This document shows, in pieces, positions 1-8,401 of a DNA stretch of 26,997 bases. The notes under the pieces are model-generated. The model was not told the DNA's origin, did not search any database, and worked only from the letters and a program-made list of their open reading frames with translations. Both the position numbers and the translations under genes were made by a program. This DNA is from JADGGV01 sp035715725 (lineage in GTDB: Bacteria > Gemmatimonadota > Gemmatimonadetes > Longimicrobiales > RSA9): the NCBI GenBank assembly GCA_035715725.1, contig DASTKT010000049.1, positions 1-26,997 of the forward strand, given 5' to 3'. How positions within the stretch are numbered: position 1 is the first letter of the stretch; each line of letters opens with the position of its first letter.

Positions 1-591
1 GCGGCCACGCCCGCCGGGTCCGCGACCGCGCCGGGCGGAACACCGCCGCAGCCGGCCGCGAGCCGGGGCGCGGCGCCGTCGCCGCCGGGAGCGGCCGCCG
101 GGAGCGCGGCCGGGCCCACGGCCCACGCCGAGAGCGCGGGCGAGGCCGCGGGCCGGCCGGGAGGCGGCTCGTCGACCCCGGCGTTATCTTCCGCCGCCCC
201 GGCGCCGGGAGCCGCGGCCGGGAAGGCGGCGGCGTCCGCCGTGACGCCCGCCGACGCGGGCGTCGCCCCCACGATCGAGCCGCTGATCGGGCGGTTCGTG
301 CGGGCGCTCGAGTCGCGGGACCTCGACCGCATCAAGCGGATCGACGCCGAGGCGGACGGCACCGACCGGTGGTGGAAGTTCATCAGCGGACCGGACGTGG
401 CCGAGCTGCGCGCGGAGAGCCGCATCCTGAGCGGCCCCGACGTGCAGGGGGACGAAGGGAGCGCGGTCGTCGAGGTCACGTTCCGCTACCGCTCGGGCGG
501 CGCCGACGCCGCCCGCCCCTGGCCCATGCGCATCACGTTCGGTCGCGACGCCGACGGGTGGCGCATCCGCACCGTGCGTACACTGCAATAG
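1..591 (+). CDS. C-terminal part of a protein with NTF2-like domain (5' end outside window)
   Basis: The frame is open from base 1 to the TAG at 589-591, so the protein starts upstream of the window; 196 residues are visible. The first ~80 residues are almost only Ala, Gly, Pro, Ser and Thr, as in a disordered linker. The last ~115 residues (from about 241) form a compact domain: a helix with PLIGRFVRALESRDLDRIKRI, then RWWKFISG, and strands ending in the pattern ITFGRDADGWRIRTV. This resembles SnoaL/DUF4440-type NTF2-like domains, which often end Ser/Thr kinases or secreted proteins in high-GC bacteria. The N-terminal part is unknown, so no overall function can be given. A GTG at 241 could start a short ORF, but the open upstream frame with the same composition argues for a linker. 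It lies 50 bp before the caspase gene on the same strand and may share its transcript. Confidence 0.65.
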   Translation, partial: AATPAGSATAPGGTPPQPAASRGAAPSPPGAAAGSAAGPTAHAESAGEAAGRPGGGSSTPALSSAAPAPGAAAGKAAASAVTPADAGVAPTIEPLIGRFVRALESRDLDRIKRIDAEADGTDRWWKFISGPDVAELRAESRILSGPDVQGDEGSAVVEVTFRYRSGGADAARPWPMRITFGRDADGWRIRTVRTLQ

Positions 592-641
592 CCTCCAGGA
601 CCGACTCCGTCACCCGGACATCCCGTTTGGGGAGAGACGTC

Positions 642-3539
642 ATGCGTCACGCTCGATTCGTACTCGCGCTGGTCGCGGCGCTGGCCGCGGCTCCGGGGCT
701 GCGCGCCCAGCAGCCCACCGGCGATTCGGCCGGCTACCTGTTGATCCTGGAGCCCAGGACGTGGATCGGGGAGGGGACGCGCGGCGTCACGATCGCGCCG
801 CCGGCCGGCAACCTCCACATCGTCGGCCGGGTCTTCCACGCCGCGGGGATCTCGCAGGTCCTGGTGAACGGCCTGCCGGCGGTGCTCCAGCCCGACGCCA
901 ACGGCGCCATGCGCTTCAGCGCCACCGTCTTCACGGATACGATCTCCGAGGTCACGATCGTGGCGACGACGGGCGCCGGAACGACGATCGCCAAGGACTA
1001 CTCGTGGGCGGGCGCCCCGGGCGCCGCGCCCGCCGCGCCGGCCGCAGCCACCGCGCCGGCCGCGCCTGCCGCGCCCGCCGCGGTGGCGGAGCCCGGCGCG
1101 GACAGTGCCGCCGCGGCGCCGGCGACGCCGCCTCCCGCCCAGGCCCCGCCCCCCGCCCTGGCGTCGGACGAGGGGCCGCAGCGCTTCGTGCAGATCCGCG
1201 AGCCCCGGGAGTGGACCGGCGGCGTGCGCGCCGCCCCGCTGGCCCGGCACCAGTCGATCCGCGTCATGGGGCTGGCCATGACGCCGTCGGGCGTGTCCCG
1301 CGTCCTCATCAACGGCGACCGCGCGGCCGTGCAGCAGGACGAGAGCGGCGCGTTCCGCTTCACCGGCTACGTCCGGCCGGACACGGCCACGCACGAGGTC
1401 GAGGTCGTCGTCCAGGGGCAGCCGGGCACGGCGCCGCTCGTGCGGCGCTACCCCGTCGCGATGTCGACGGACACGGCGGCCGGCGCGGCGGCGCCGGAGC
1501 GGGGCCCGGCCGGCTACAAGGGCGAGCGTTGGGCCGTCGTCGTCGGCGTCAGCCAGTACGCCGACTCCGCGATCCCGAAGCTGCGTTACGCCGACAAGGA
1601 CGCGCGCGCCTTCTACGACCTGATCCGCTCCGAGCGCGTCGGGCTCGGCGGCTTCAAGGCGGACCACGTGAAGCTGCTGCTGAATCAGGAGGCCACGCAC
1701 CTCAACATCCGGAGCGCGCTCTTCTCGTTCCTGAAGGCCGCGACGGAGGACGACCAGGTCGTCATCTACTTCGCCGGCCACGGCGCGCCCGACCCGCAGC
1801 GCCTGAGCGACCTCTACCTCCTCACGTACGACACGAAGGGGAGCGACATCTCGGGGAGCGCGTTCCCCATGGACGCGGTCACGGAGGCGGTGAAGAAGCT
1901 CCGCGCCCGCGACGTCGTCGTCATCACCGACGCGTGCCACAGCGCCGGCGTCGGGAGCCAGCTCGCGACGCGCGACCTCGGCCTCAACCAGGTCAACCAG
2001 ATCTTCCTCGACCAGCTCAACGCCAGCTCCGGCGGCCTCGTCGTCTTCACGGCCAGCCGGGCGTCCGAGCTGTCGCAGGAAGGCGAGCAGTGGGGCGGCG
2101 GCCACGGCGTCTTCACCTACTACATGCTGGAGGCGCTGAAGGGCGCGGCCGACACGGATGGCGACCACATCGTCACGCTCGACGAGATGATGGAGTACAC
2201 CCGCGACAAGGTGCGGCGCGCCACGGTGAACGCGCAGACGCCGAGCATCAGCCAGACCGCGTACGACCCGGCGCTCCCGATGAGCCTGGTGCTCGACCCG
2301 GCGGCGGCCGCCGCCGCGGACCTGGCCGCCGCCTCCGCGGAGCCCGCGCCGCCCGAGCCCGCCGCCGCCGCGACGCCGGCGTCGCCCGAGACGCCGACCA
2401 AGGCGGCGCCGCGGGGCGAGGAGAGCATCGCGCCCTTCCGCCAGGCCGTGGCGCGCGACCCCAACAACGCCGTCTTCCGCCGCAACCTCGGCGAGGCGCT
2501 GCTCAAGGCCGGCCGCACGCGCGACGCCATGCTCGAGTACCAGGCCGCGGTCCGCCTCGACCCGCGCTCCTCCCTCTACCACAACGGCTACGGCGTGCTC
2601 CTGCGCGAGCTGGGGATGAAGGCCGAGGCCGTCGACCAGCTCGGCCAGGCGCTGCGCCTCGAGCCGGCCAACCTCGCCTACGCCGGCGACTACGCCCTCG
2701 CCCTCCTCACCGCCGGCCAGTACGACAAGGCCATCGACCAGTACCGCAAGCTCCTCAAGGCCGACGCCGGCACCGCCCGCTACCACGACGAGCTCGGCCA
2801 GGCCCTCCTCGGCGCCGGCAAGCGCGACGACGCCATGCAGGAGTTCCGCCGCGCCATCCAGCTCGACGCCAGCGGCGCCGCCGCCCACGTCCACCTGGCC
2901 GGCGCGCTGCGGGACGCCGGCCGCCGGGCCGACGCGCTCGTCGAGTTCCGCGAGGCCGCCCGCATCGAGCCGAAGAACCTGGACGTCCGCCTCGCCCTCG
3001 TCGGCGAGCTCGTCGCCGAGCACCGCGCGGAGGACGCCATCGGCGAGCTGAAGCAGCTCGTCGCGCTCCAGCCCAAGGATGCGCGCCTGCACCACGAGCT
3101 CGGCGTGCTCATGCGGGACAACGGCATGGGCTTCGAGGCGGTGGGCGAGCTGCGCGAGGCGGTGAAGCTGGACGCGACGGTCGCCGCCTTCCACCACGAC
3201 CTCGGCGAGGCGCTGAACGCCTCCGGCCTCAAGAAGGAGGCGCTCCCCGAGCGCCAGCAGGCGGCCAAGCTGACGCCCGACGAGCCGAAGTACCGCTTCG
3301 CGCTCGGCGTCGCGCTCTTCGAGAACGGCCAGTTCACCGACGCCGTGCCGGAGCTGCGCGAGGCGGTGAAACAGGCGCCGACCATGACGTACTACCGCTA
3401 CGTCCTGGCCACGGCCCTCGTGCAGATGAACCTGCTGAACGAGGCGCTCGTCACCATGCAGGACGTCGTCAAGCAGGAGCCGAAGAACAAGCAATACTCG
3501 GAGGCGCTGAAGGAGCTGAAGAAGAAGATGAAGAAGTAG
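642..3539 (+). CDS. Secreted caspase-family (C14) protein with Ig-like repeats and TPR tail
   Basis: The protein has 965 residues from the ATG at 642, chosen because GGGAGAGA lies just upstream and a signal peptide follows (cleavage after about Ala22, LRAQQ). Two similar Ig-like domains follow, residues ~31-122 and ~181-280; each begins with an I-x-E-P-R-x-W pattern and has the VLVNG / VLING and GAMRFS / GAFRFT blocks, and an Ala/Pro linker separates them. The caspase p20-like domain runs from ~297 to ~535, with catalytic His380 (FAGHG) and Cys432 (DACHSAG). An EF-hand-like loop, Asp504 to Glu515 (DTDGDHIVTLDE), follows. From ~593 to the C-terminus there are about ten tetratricopeptide repeats. 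It is probably exported, with TPRs binding partners; the substrate is unknown. The EF-hand-like loop is common in bacterial C14 proteins and may bind calcium. The gene family is clear, the role is not. Confidence 0.9.
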   Translation: MRHARFVLALVAALAAAPGLRAQQPTGDSAGYLLILEPRTWIGEGTRGVTIAPPAGNLHIVGRVFHAAGISQVLVNGLPAVLQPDANGAMRFSATVFTDTISEVTIVATTGAGTTIAKDYSWAGAPGAAPAAPAAATAPAAPAAPAAVAEPGADSAAAAPATPPPAQAPPPALASDEGPQRFVQIREPREWTGGVRAAPLARHQSIRVMGLAMTPSGVSRVLINGDRAAVQQDESGAFRFTGYVRPDTATHEVEVVVQGQPGTAPLVRRYPVAMSTDTAAGAAAPERGPAGYKGERWAVVVGVSQYADSAIPKLRYADKDARAFYDLIRSERVGLGGFKADHVKLLLNQEATHLNIRSALFSFLKAATEDDQVVIYFAGHGAPDPQRLSDLYLLTYDTKGSDISGSAFPMDAVTEAVKKLRARDVVVITDACHSAGVGSQLATRDLGLNQVNQIFLDQLNASSGGLVVFTASRASELSQEGEQWGGGHGVFTYYMLEALKGAADTDGDHIVTLDEMMEYTRDKVRRATVNAQTPSISQTAYDPALPMSLVLDPAAAAAADLAAASAEPAPPEPAAAATPASPETPTKAAPRGEESIAPFRQAVARDPNNAVFRRNLGEALLKAGRTRDAMLEYQAAVRLDPRSSLYHNGYGVLLRELGMKAEAVDQLGQALRLEPANLAYAGDYALALLTAGQYDKAIDQYRKLLKADAGTARYHDELGQALLGAGKRDDAMQEFRRAIQLDASGAAAHVHLAGALRDAGRRADALVEFREAARIEPKNLDVRLALVGELVAEHRAEDAIGELKQLVALQPKDARLHHELGVLMRDNGMGFEAVGELREAVKLDATVAAFHHDLGEALNASGLKKEALPERQQAAKLTPDEPKYRFALGVALFENGQFTDAVPELREAVKQAPTMTYYRYVLATALVQMNLLNEALVTMQDVVKQEPKNKQYSEALKELKKKMKK

Positions 3540-3753
3540 CGGTCGGCGCGTAGGCTTCGTGACGTGTCACCCTGCGGTGGTGCTGGACGTACTACTCGGA
3601 GCACGAAAGCTCTCCCGCTTTTCGGGTCCCTGCCCTCCCATCCCGGGCATGGCGTCCCATGATACGCGGCGCCCGAGTCCGGCGGCGCAGTAGGAGCTTC
3701 GCCGGCGGGCGGCGGCGGCCGTGGTCACCGCCGCGAGCCGCACCGGTCGCCGT

Positions 3754-3779
3754 CGCCACTCCCCGCGCGGGGAGTGGCG
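3754..3779. terminator. Perfect 26-bp GC palindrome at a convergent junction
   Basis: The bases form a perfect palindrome, CGCCACTCCCCG joined to its complement. It lies 13 bp beyond the stop of the minus-strand antiporter and about 215 bp after the caspase gene stop. It would form a strong hairpin in RNA from either strand. No T-tract follows on either side, so a factor-independent terminator is only a guess; RNA-end protection is an alternative. Confidence 0.5.
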
Positions 3780-3792
3780 CGGGGACGGCCCC

Positions 3793-5433
3793 TCAGCCTC
3801 CACGACGCTGTCGCAGTACATCGAGGCGTGCTTGGATGCGATGCGCCACCGGGGTCTCGACGGCCGCGCTGTTGCGGATGCGTTGAAGCTCGGCGTGCTC
3901 CACCTCCAGCAGGTGTTCGAGCAACCGGCGCGTCGCATCATGAAACTGAGCCTCGCGGGTCTGTTCTGCATCACTGGCCAGGCGCATTTCGCGGCGCCGC
4001 TCCAGCCGCTCGATCCGGTCTGCATAGAAGCCGCGGACACGCTCGACCACGTCGGGCGACGCTCTCGTCTCACCGGCTACGGCATCGAGCCGGTCCAACG
4101 CCGCACGAGCCATGAGCAGCTCAGCGGCGATCTCCTGGTCCTCCACCCGGCTCGCGACGACCCCGACACCGAGACGGCGGATGACCGCCGGCAGCGTCAA
4201 GCCCTGGCCGACGAGCGTCACCAGGACGACGACGAAGGTGACGAACACGATCAGGTCTCGCCCAGGGAACGGCTGCCCGGTCGCGGTGACCAGCGGCAGC
4301 GACAGCGCCACGGCGAGCGAAACCACGCCGCGCATGCCGGCCCAGCCGAGCACGACAAGCACCGGCGTCGTGGGTCTGGGCGTCAGTGTGCTCTCGACGA
4401 GCACGCTCCGCACACCATGGGACAGCCAGGCCGCACCGAACACCCAAGCGGGTCGAACGAGGATCACGGTGAGGCACACGGCGACCGTGAGGCGAAGAAC
4501 ATCGGCCGGCCGATTCGACAGGCCCTCCACGACCAACGGTAGCTGCAGCCCCACCAGCACGAACGAGAGCCCGGTGAGCAGGAAGTTGATCATCTCCCAG
4601 AGGACCCGGCCCTCGAGCCGGCTCACCGACGAGCCGACCCGCACGCTAAACCGGCTGAGATAGAGGGCGAGCGTCAGCACGGCGAGCACACCGGACGCGT
4701 GCACGCGCTCCGCGGGCAGGAACGCGACGAAGGGGAGCAGGAGCGTCACGGTGTTTTCAACGGCGGGATCGCCGACCCGGCTCAGCACCTGGTGCCCGAT
4801 CCAACCCACGACGATCCCGAGCCCGATGGCCGCCACCGCCGCGTACAGGACCCGGACTGTCGCCGGCCCGAGAGCGAAGGCGGTCCCCGTGACGGCGACA
4901 CCGCTCGCGACCTGGAATGCCACGAGTGCGGTCGCGTCGTTCACCAGCCCTTCGCCCTCGAGGATCGCGACGAGCCGGCGGGGCAGGTGCAGCGTGTCGG
5001 CGATCGCCTTGGCCGCCACCGCGTCCGGCGGCGCGACGACGGCGCCCAGCGTGAACGCCGCGGCCCAGGGGAGCTCGGGCGCGAGGGCGTGCGCAACTAC
5101 GGCAACGACCGCCATGGTGCCGAGCACCAGACCCACGGCCAGCAGCAGGATCGGGGAGGCATGCCGGCGGATCTCCGCCCACGACGTGTCCTGTGCGGCG
5201 GTGAAGATCAACGGCGGCAGGAAGACGACGAGCACGAGCGAGGGTGGGAGGGCGAGATGAGGGATGCCCGGCGCCAGGGCAAGGACGAGGCCACCGAGCG
5301 CGAAGACGATCGGATCGGGCACGGCCATACGCCGGCCGATCGCCGCAAGAAGCGCGATCACCGCCAGGAGGCCGAGGACGAGGCCGATGTCAGGCATCGG
5401 CGGCGGGCGCGTCGAGCTTCTCGCCTCGGTCAC
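3793..5433 (-). CDS. CPA1-family Na+/H+ antiporter
   Basis: This 546-residue inner-membrane protein (534 if it starts at the ATG at 5397) exchanges cations, probably Na+ or K+, for protons. About twelve hydrophobic segments fill residues 15-430. Signature blocks of the monovalent cation:proton antiporter-1 family are present: APPDAVAAKAI (~134-144), EGEGLVNDAT (159-168, with the Asn165-Asp166 pair of the ion site) and GWAGMRGVVSLA (363-374, with conserved Arg368). The last ~115 residues are soluble, charged and helical, as in YjcE/NhaP-like members. The GTG at 5433 gives the longest form; the ATG at 5397 begins directly before the first helix (MPDIGLVLGLL) and is equally likely, and neither has a strong ribosome binding site. 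It lies about 70 bp downstream of the AI-2E permease on the same strand and may be co-transcribed. Ion specificity cannot be read from the sequence. Confidence 0.92.
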   Translation of the reverse strand: MTEARSSTRPPPMPDIGLVLGLLAVIALLAAIGRRMAVPDPIVFALGGLVLALAPGIPHLALPPSLVLVVFLPPLIFTAAQDTSWAEIRRHASPILLLAVGLVLGTMAVVAVVAHALAPELPWAAAFTLGAVVAPPDAVAAKAIADTLHLPRRLVAILEGEGLVNDATALVAFQVASGVAVTGTAFALGPATVRVLYAAVAAIGLGIVVGWIGHQVLSRVGDPAVENTVTLLLPFVAFLPAERVHASGVLAVLTLALYLSRFSVRVGSSVSRLEGRVLWEMINFLLTGLSFVLVGLQLPLVVEGLSNRPADVLRLTVAVCLTVILVRPAWVFGAAWLSHGVRSVLVESTLTPRPTTPVLVVLGWAGMRGVVSLAVALSLPLVTATGQPFPGRDLIVFVTFVVVLVTLVGQGLTLPAVIRRLGVGVVASRVEDQEIAAELLMARAALDRLDAVAGETRASPDVVERVRGFYADRIERLERRREMRLASDAEQTREAQFHDATRRLLEHLLEVEHAELQRIRNSAAVETPVAHRIQARLDVLRQRRGG

Positions 5434-5504
5434 ACGCCGGCAGGCGCGCGCGGCGGTAGCGGCTCAGAGATCCCAATCGGATGCAACGTTAGCGATGACA
5501 CCGA

Positions 5505-6830
5505 TCATACCGTGATCGGCTCGTCGTTCTCCTCTTCGTCATATACGGCGTCGCCCAAGACACCCTGCACATAGAGCAGCTTGATCGGCACGATCACCGT
5601 CGCCAGCAGCGGGACGGCGACCATCAGGCCCAGGAAGCCGAACAGGAGGGCCATCACGCCCTGGGTCACGATGGTGAGCGCGGGCGGCAGGTCCATCCCC
5701 TCCTTCATCAGCATCGGGATGAGCACGTGCCCCTCGAGCTGCTGGATCACAAGGTACGCGACCGCGACCGAGAGCGCCTTCTCCGGTGAATCGAGGAAGC
5801 CCATCGCGACGGCCGGGATCGCAGCCATGATGGGCCCGATCGTCGGCACGAACTCGAGCAGCCCGGCGATGACCCCGAGCGCGACGGCGGCCTTCACGTG
5901 CAGCACGGCCAGGGTGACCGTGCTCACGACGCCGATCACGAGCATCGCCACGAGCTGCGTGACGAGCCACTTGCGCAGGACCGTGGCGATTCGGGTGAGG
6001 ACCGCACCCGCCTGGTCCCGCGCCGGGTGCGGGAAGAGGTGCATGAGCCCGCGGTGGTAGACCGCCGGATCGGCGCCGACGTAGATCGAGAGCACCACGA
6101 CGAGGAACAACCCCGCGACGACCGTGAGGGTCGAGGAGAGGAAGGGAAAGAGGTAGCGCGCCGCGCCGCTCAGCTGCGCGGTAACGCGCTGGCCGAGCGT
6201 CGGGCCGGCTGGCGCGGCGGCGCTGTCGGGGGGCGCGCCCGGGCTGGACACCCCCGTCCTCGGCGGACCTGCCGTCCGGGACTGCGCGGTGGTGTTGGGC
6301 ACCGTGGCACGCGACGGGGTGACCTCCCGTCCGCCGAGGAGCAGCGCCGCGAACCCTGGCCGGGCGTTCATCCACGCCTCGATCCGGTCGACGGCCGCGG
6401 GGACCTGGGTCCGGAGCAGGACGCCCTGCTCCCGCAGCGTCGGGGCGATCGAGGCACCGACGCCGTAGAGCGCCCCAAGGAAGCCGAACACCACCAGCGC
6501 GGCGCCGATGCCGCGCGGGATGCGGAGCCGCGCCAGATGGGTGGCGCCAGCGCCAACCGCGAGCCCGAAGAGGACGCCCAGAAAGGCGGTGAGCAAGATC
6601 TCGCGCGCCACCCAGAGCACGGCCAGCGCGAGGAGGTAGCCCGTCACCAGCGCGGTGGCGCGCAGCACGTCGCGGCTCCGCCAGCCCAGCGCCCGGCTGC
6701 GGCGCTCGCCGACGGCCGGAGGTCCCGACATGCCCCGCGGGCCGCCGGCGGGCAGCGGGGGGGCGCCCGGCGACACCCCGGACGGGACCGGGGCGGACGC
6801 GGGCGCCGCTGGCGACGGGTGCGGTGTCAT
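5505..6830 (-). CDS. AI-2E family transporter (PerM/YdiK-like permease)
   Basis: The protein has 441 residues from the ATG at 6830. A Pro/Ala-rich N-terminal ~50 residues precedes paired helices, a soluble periplasmic-type stretch with a Pro/Ser/Thr-rich insert (about residues 165-215), and a C-terminal helical bundle with the family hallmark LLEFVPTIGPIMAAIPA. LEGHVLIPMLMKEGMDLPP and a final hydrophobic run follow. The acidic tail (DEEENDEP) ends the protein. Members of this family are named after autoinducer-2 export, but several act as Na+/H+ antiporters or general efflux proteins, so substrate is open. The low-complexity insert is not typical of the core family. The start at 6830 is preferred over 6920 because the extra 30 residues look non-coding. 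Its C-terminal coding sequence is duplicated at 9852-10010. The antiporter gene follows downstream on the same strand. Confidence 0.88.
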   Translation of the reverse strand: MTPHPSPAAPASAPVPSGVSPGAPPLPAGGPRGMSGPPAVGERRSRALGWRSRDVLRATALVTGYLLALAVLWVAREILLTAFLGVLFGLAVGAGATHLARLRIPRGIGAALVVFGFLGALYGVGASIAPTLREQGVLLRTQVPAAVDRIEAWMNARPGFAALLLGGREVTPSRATVPNTTAQSRTAGPPRTGVSSPGAPPDSAAAPAGPTLGQRVTAQLSGAARYLFPFLSSTLTVVAGLFLVVVLSIYVGADPAVYHRGLMHLFPHPARDQAGAVLTRIATVLRKWLVTQLVAMLVIGVVSTVTLAVLHVKAAVALGVIAGLLEFVPTIGPIMAAIPAVAMGFLDSPEKALSVAVAYLVIQQLEGHVLIPMLMKEGMDLPPALTIVTQGVMALLFGFLGLMVAVPLLATVIVPIKLLYVQGVLGDAVYDEEENDEPITV

Positions 6831-6985
6831 AGGGGCACCGATGCAGGGGACGTCGGCACGAACACCGCGGCTCGGCCGGGGCGGACGACAGATGCACCCA
6901 ACGGGCCCCGCCGCCCACACGTGGCGTCATGCGCGGGCGGACAGAGCCGGAGCCCGACGGAACCGATCGCTCCGCCGCGGAGCGC

Positions 6986-7471
6986 TTACGGAGTCGGACG
7001 CGCGAGGTTGCCGCAGGCGACGGTCGTCGTCGGGTTGGCCGCCGACGCCGCGACGCTCACGAAGTAGCTGCCTTCCGTCGGCATCTGCATAGGCACCCTC
7101 GCAGACTCCGAGGCGCGGCCATCGCCACCGACCTTGGCCGGCCGGTACGCACCGCTCGATCCGAAGACACCCTCGTCGGCGCCGCACTGCCCGCGGTGCA
7201 CCTGCCAGGGATGCACCCCGCCGGGCGACGCGTTCGCAAGGCTCAGCGTCACGGTGGTGCTGCGATCGTTCGAGCCTGGCGCCATCGTCGCCGACCCACT
7301 CATCTGCACCGCCCCGGCGAGGGAGGCGGGGCTCGCAAGGGTGGCGTGCCAGCGCGAATTCAGATCCCCGTCCTTGGCGCTCACCTCGACGGCGGGCGTG
7401 CGGTGGAACGGGTTGCAGGCGGCGAGCACGATGGCCGAGGCGGCGACGGCGACGAATCGATGACTGTGCAT
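6986..7471 (-). CDS. SOD/CHRD-like beta-sandwich lipoprotein
   Basis: The protein has 161 residues. The ATG at 7471 is backed by a clear AGGAGG 5 bases upstream. A short signal peptide ends in the lipobox VLAAC, with lipidated Cys19, so the protein should be membrane-anchored. The mature part has the pattern GGVHPWQVHRGQCG ... GVFG ... AYRPAKVGGDGRA ... PTEGSYFVSVAASAAN ... VACGNL, which matches small Cu/Zn-superoxide-dismutase-like or CHRD-type beta sandwiches common in bacterial lipoproteins. The two His residues (HPWQVH) and two Cys (QCG, ACG, likely a disulfide) are conserved in that group. Too few metal ligands can be assigned to claim dismutase activity. It is transcribed divergently from the gene at 7685, across the palindrome at 7547-7594 that carries its likely promoter (TTGACC, 17 bp, TAGATT). 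Confidence 0.8.
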   Translation of the reverse strand: MHSHRFVAVAASAIVLAACNPFHRTPAVEVSAKDGDLNSRWHATLASPASLAGAVQMSGSATMAPGSNDRSTTVTLSLANASPGGVHPWQVHRGQCGADEGVFGSSGAYRPAKVGGDGRASESARVPMQMPTEGSYFVSVAASAANPTTTVACGNLARPTP

Positions 7472-7546
7472 CCGACCCTCCTGGGAACGGAGAACGCCTG
7501 GTCCATGCGGCGTGAGCGGAGCCGGGGACCGGTGCGTGCGTCCTCA

Positions 7547-7594
7547 TTGACCAGGTGGTAAATACAATCTAGCTTGTATTGGACAAATGGTCAA
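7547..7594. promoter_or_regulatory. Symmetric palindromic operator overlapping divergent promoters
   Basis: This AT-rich island has two nested inverted repeats about the same centre (7570.5): TTGACCA (7547-7553) with TGGTCAA (7588-7594), and AATACAA (7561-7567) with TTGTATT (7574-7580). The outer arms also read as -35 boxes on both strands. On the minus strand TTGACC is followed after 17 bp by TAGATT (plus 7566-7571), placing a start about 90 bases before the lipoprotein gene. On the plus strand TTGACC is followed after 17 bp by TAGCTT, a weaker -10, toward the gene at 7685. The symmetry suits a dimeric or tetrameric regulator controlling both genes. The repressor or activator itself is not identified. 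Confidence 0.75.
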
Positions 7595-7684
7595 TAACGA
7601 CCGCCGCGCATCTACGCGAGGTCGCCGGCGCCCCGCGTTGGGAGCGGCGCCGCGGGACCGGTCCCCCGCACCCCTGGAGAACCC

Positions 7685-8305
7685 ATGCCTGAGCCCGACG
7701 GCCTTCGTCCATGCTCGGCGCCCGATCCCGACGGCGTCCGTGGCGCCCTCTTCGTGGCGGAGGGCCCGGAGATGCTCGGCCTGCGGTACGAACTGGGGAT
7801 GCGGATCTCCGAGGCGATGCCGCTCGCGGAGCGAGGCTCACCGTCGGGGCCATCGGGGGTGCCTCTCTCCTCGCCCTCGGGTCCGCCGCACGGGACGGCG
7901 GGAACGACGGAGACCGATGAGACCAACCGGCTGCAGCGCCTGGTGGCAGCCTTCGAGGACCTCGCCCGTGTGACCTCGGAGCTGAGAGTCGACTCCTTGC
8001 CCGCGGGCCCGGTCGGAGCAGTGACGGGGCAGCCCCGCCGCAGCTTCCGGGTCCGGCTCGGGAGCGCCGGCGACGGGGCCCGCGTGAGCATGTACGTCCG
8101 GGCGCGACGTGCGGACCTGGAGGCGCGCTCCGGATCGGAGACCGCCCGCGAGGGGAGAGGGATGATCCGGGATCAGCTCACGATCGATCTCGGCCACGAC
8201 TACCGGTGGAACGACACCAGGTTCCCGGATGCGGTGGCGCTGGCGGCCACCCTGCTCAGGCACATGCGCCGGCGGCTCGAGGTCGTGACGGACGTGCGGC
8301 CGTGA
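7685..8305 (+). CDS. Conserved-looking protein of unknown function
   Basis: I do not recognise this 206-residue protein. The ATG at 7685 follows CTGGAGAACCC, a usable ribosome binding site. The sequence has no signal peptide or membrane segment. Residues ~40-75 are Gly/Pro/Ser-rich, followed by a helical stretch (NRLQRLVAAFEDLARVTSELRV, written here in part as NRLQRLVAAFEDLARV). The C-terminal ~95 residues alternate charged and hydrophobic positions like a small alpha/beta domain, ending DQLTIDLGHDYRWND and a basic helix LLRHMRRRLEVV. It is the plus-strand partner of the divergent promoter at 7547-7594 and stands alone: the next gene is convergent. The overlapping minus-strand frame (7838-8389) is also open, so the choice of strand rests on the start site and the promoter. 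Translation is likely but not certain. Confidence 0.55.
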   Translation: MPEPDGLRPCSAPDPDGVRGALFVAEGPEMLGLRYELGMRISEAMPLAERGSPSGPSGVPLSSPSGPPHGTAGTTETDETNRLQRLVAAFEDLARVTSELRVDSLPAGPVGAVTGQPRRSFRVRLGSAGDGARVSMYVRARRADLEARSGSETAREGRGMIRDQLTIDLGHDYRWNDTRFPDAVALAATLLRHMRRRLEVVTDVRP

Positions 8306-8344
8306 TCCGGGGTGCGAGCCGGGCGCGCTCCCGCCGCAGGGGTG

Positions 8345-8373
8345 CTTGCGCCGCCGCGACGGGTCGGCGCAAG
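8345..8373. terminator. Hairpin between convergent genes
   Basis: CTTGCGCCG (8345-8353) pairs perfectly with CGGCGCAAG (8365-8373) across an 11-base loop. It lies between the plus-strand gene ending at 8305 and the minus-strand DUF4403 gene ending at 8402, where a shared terminator is expected. No T-tract follows. Confidence 0.5.
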
Positions 8374-8401
8374 GCCGCGCGTCCTGCACCGGCGCGCGGG
8401 C

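Noticed and set aside
486..3494. Minus-strand open frame of 1002 codons across the caspase/TPR gene
   Set aside because: It is a GC-driven shadow: the plus strand has a signal peptide, catalytic dyad and TPRs.
3721..4542. Plus-strand frame opposite the antiporter
   Set aside because: The minus strand encodes a complete CPA1 antiporter with family motifs.
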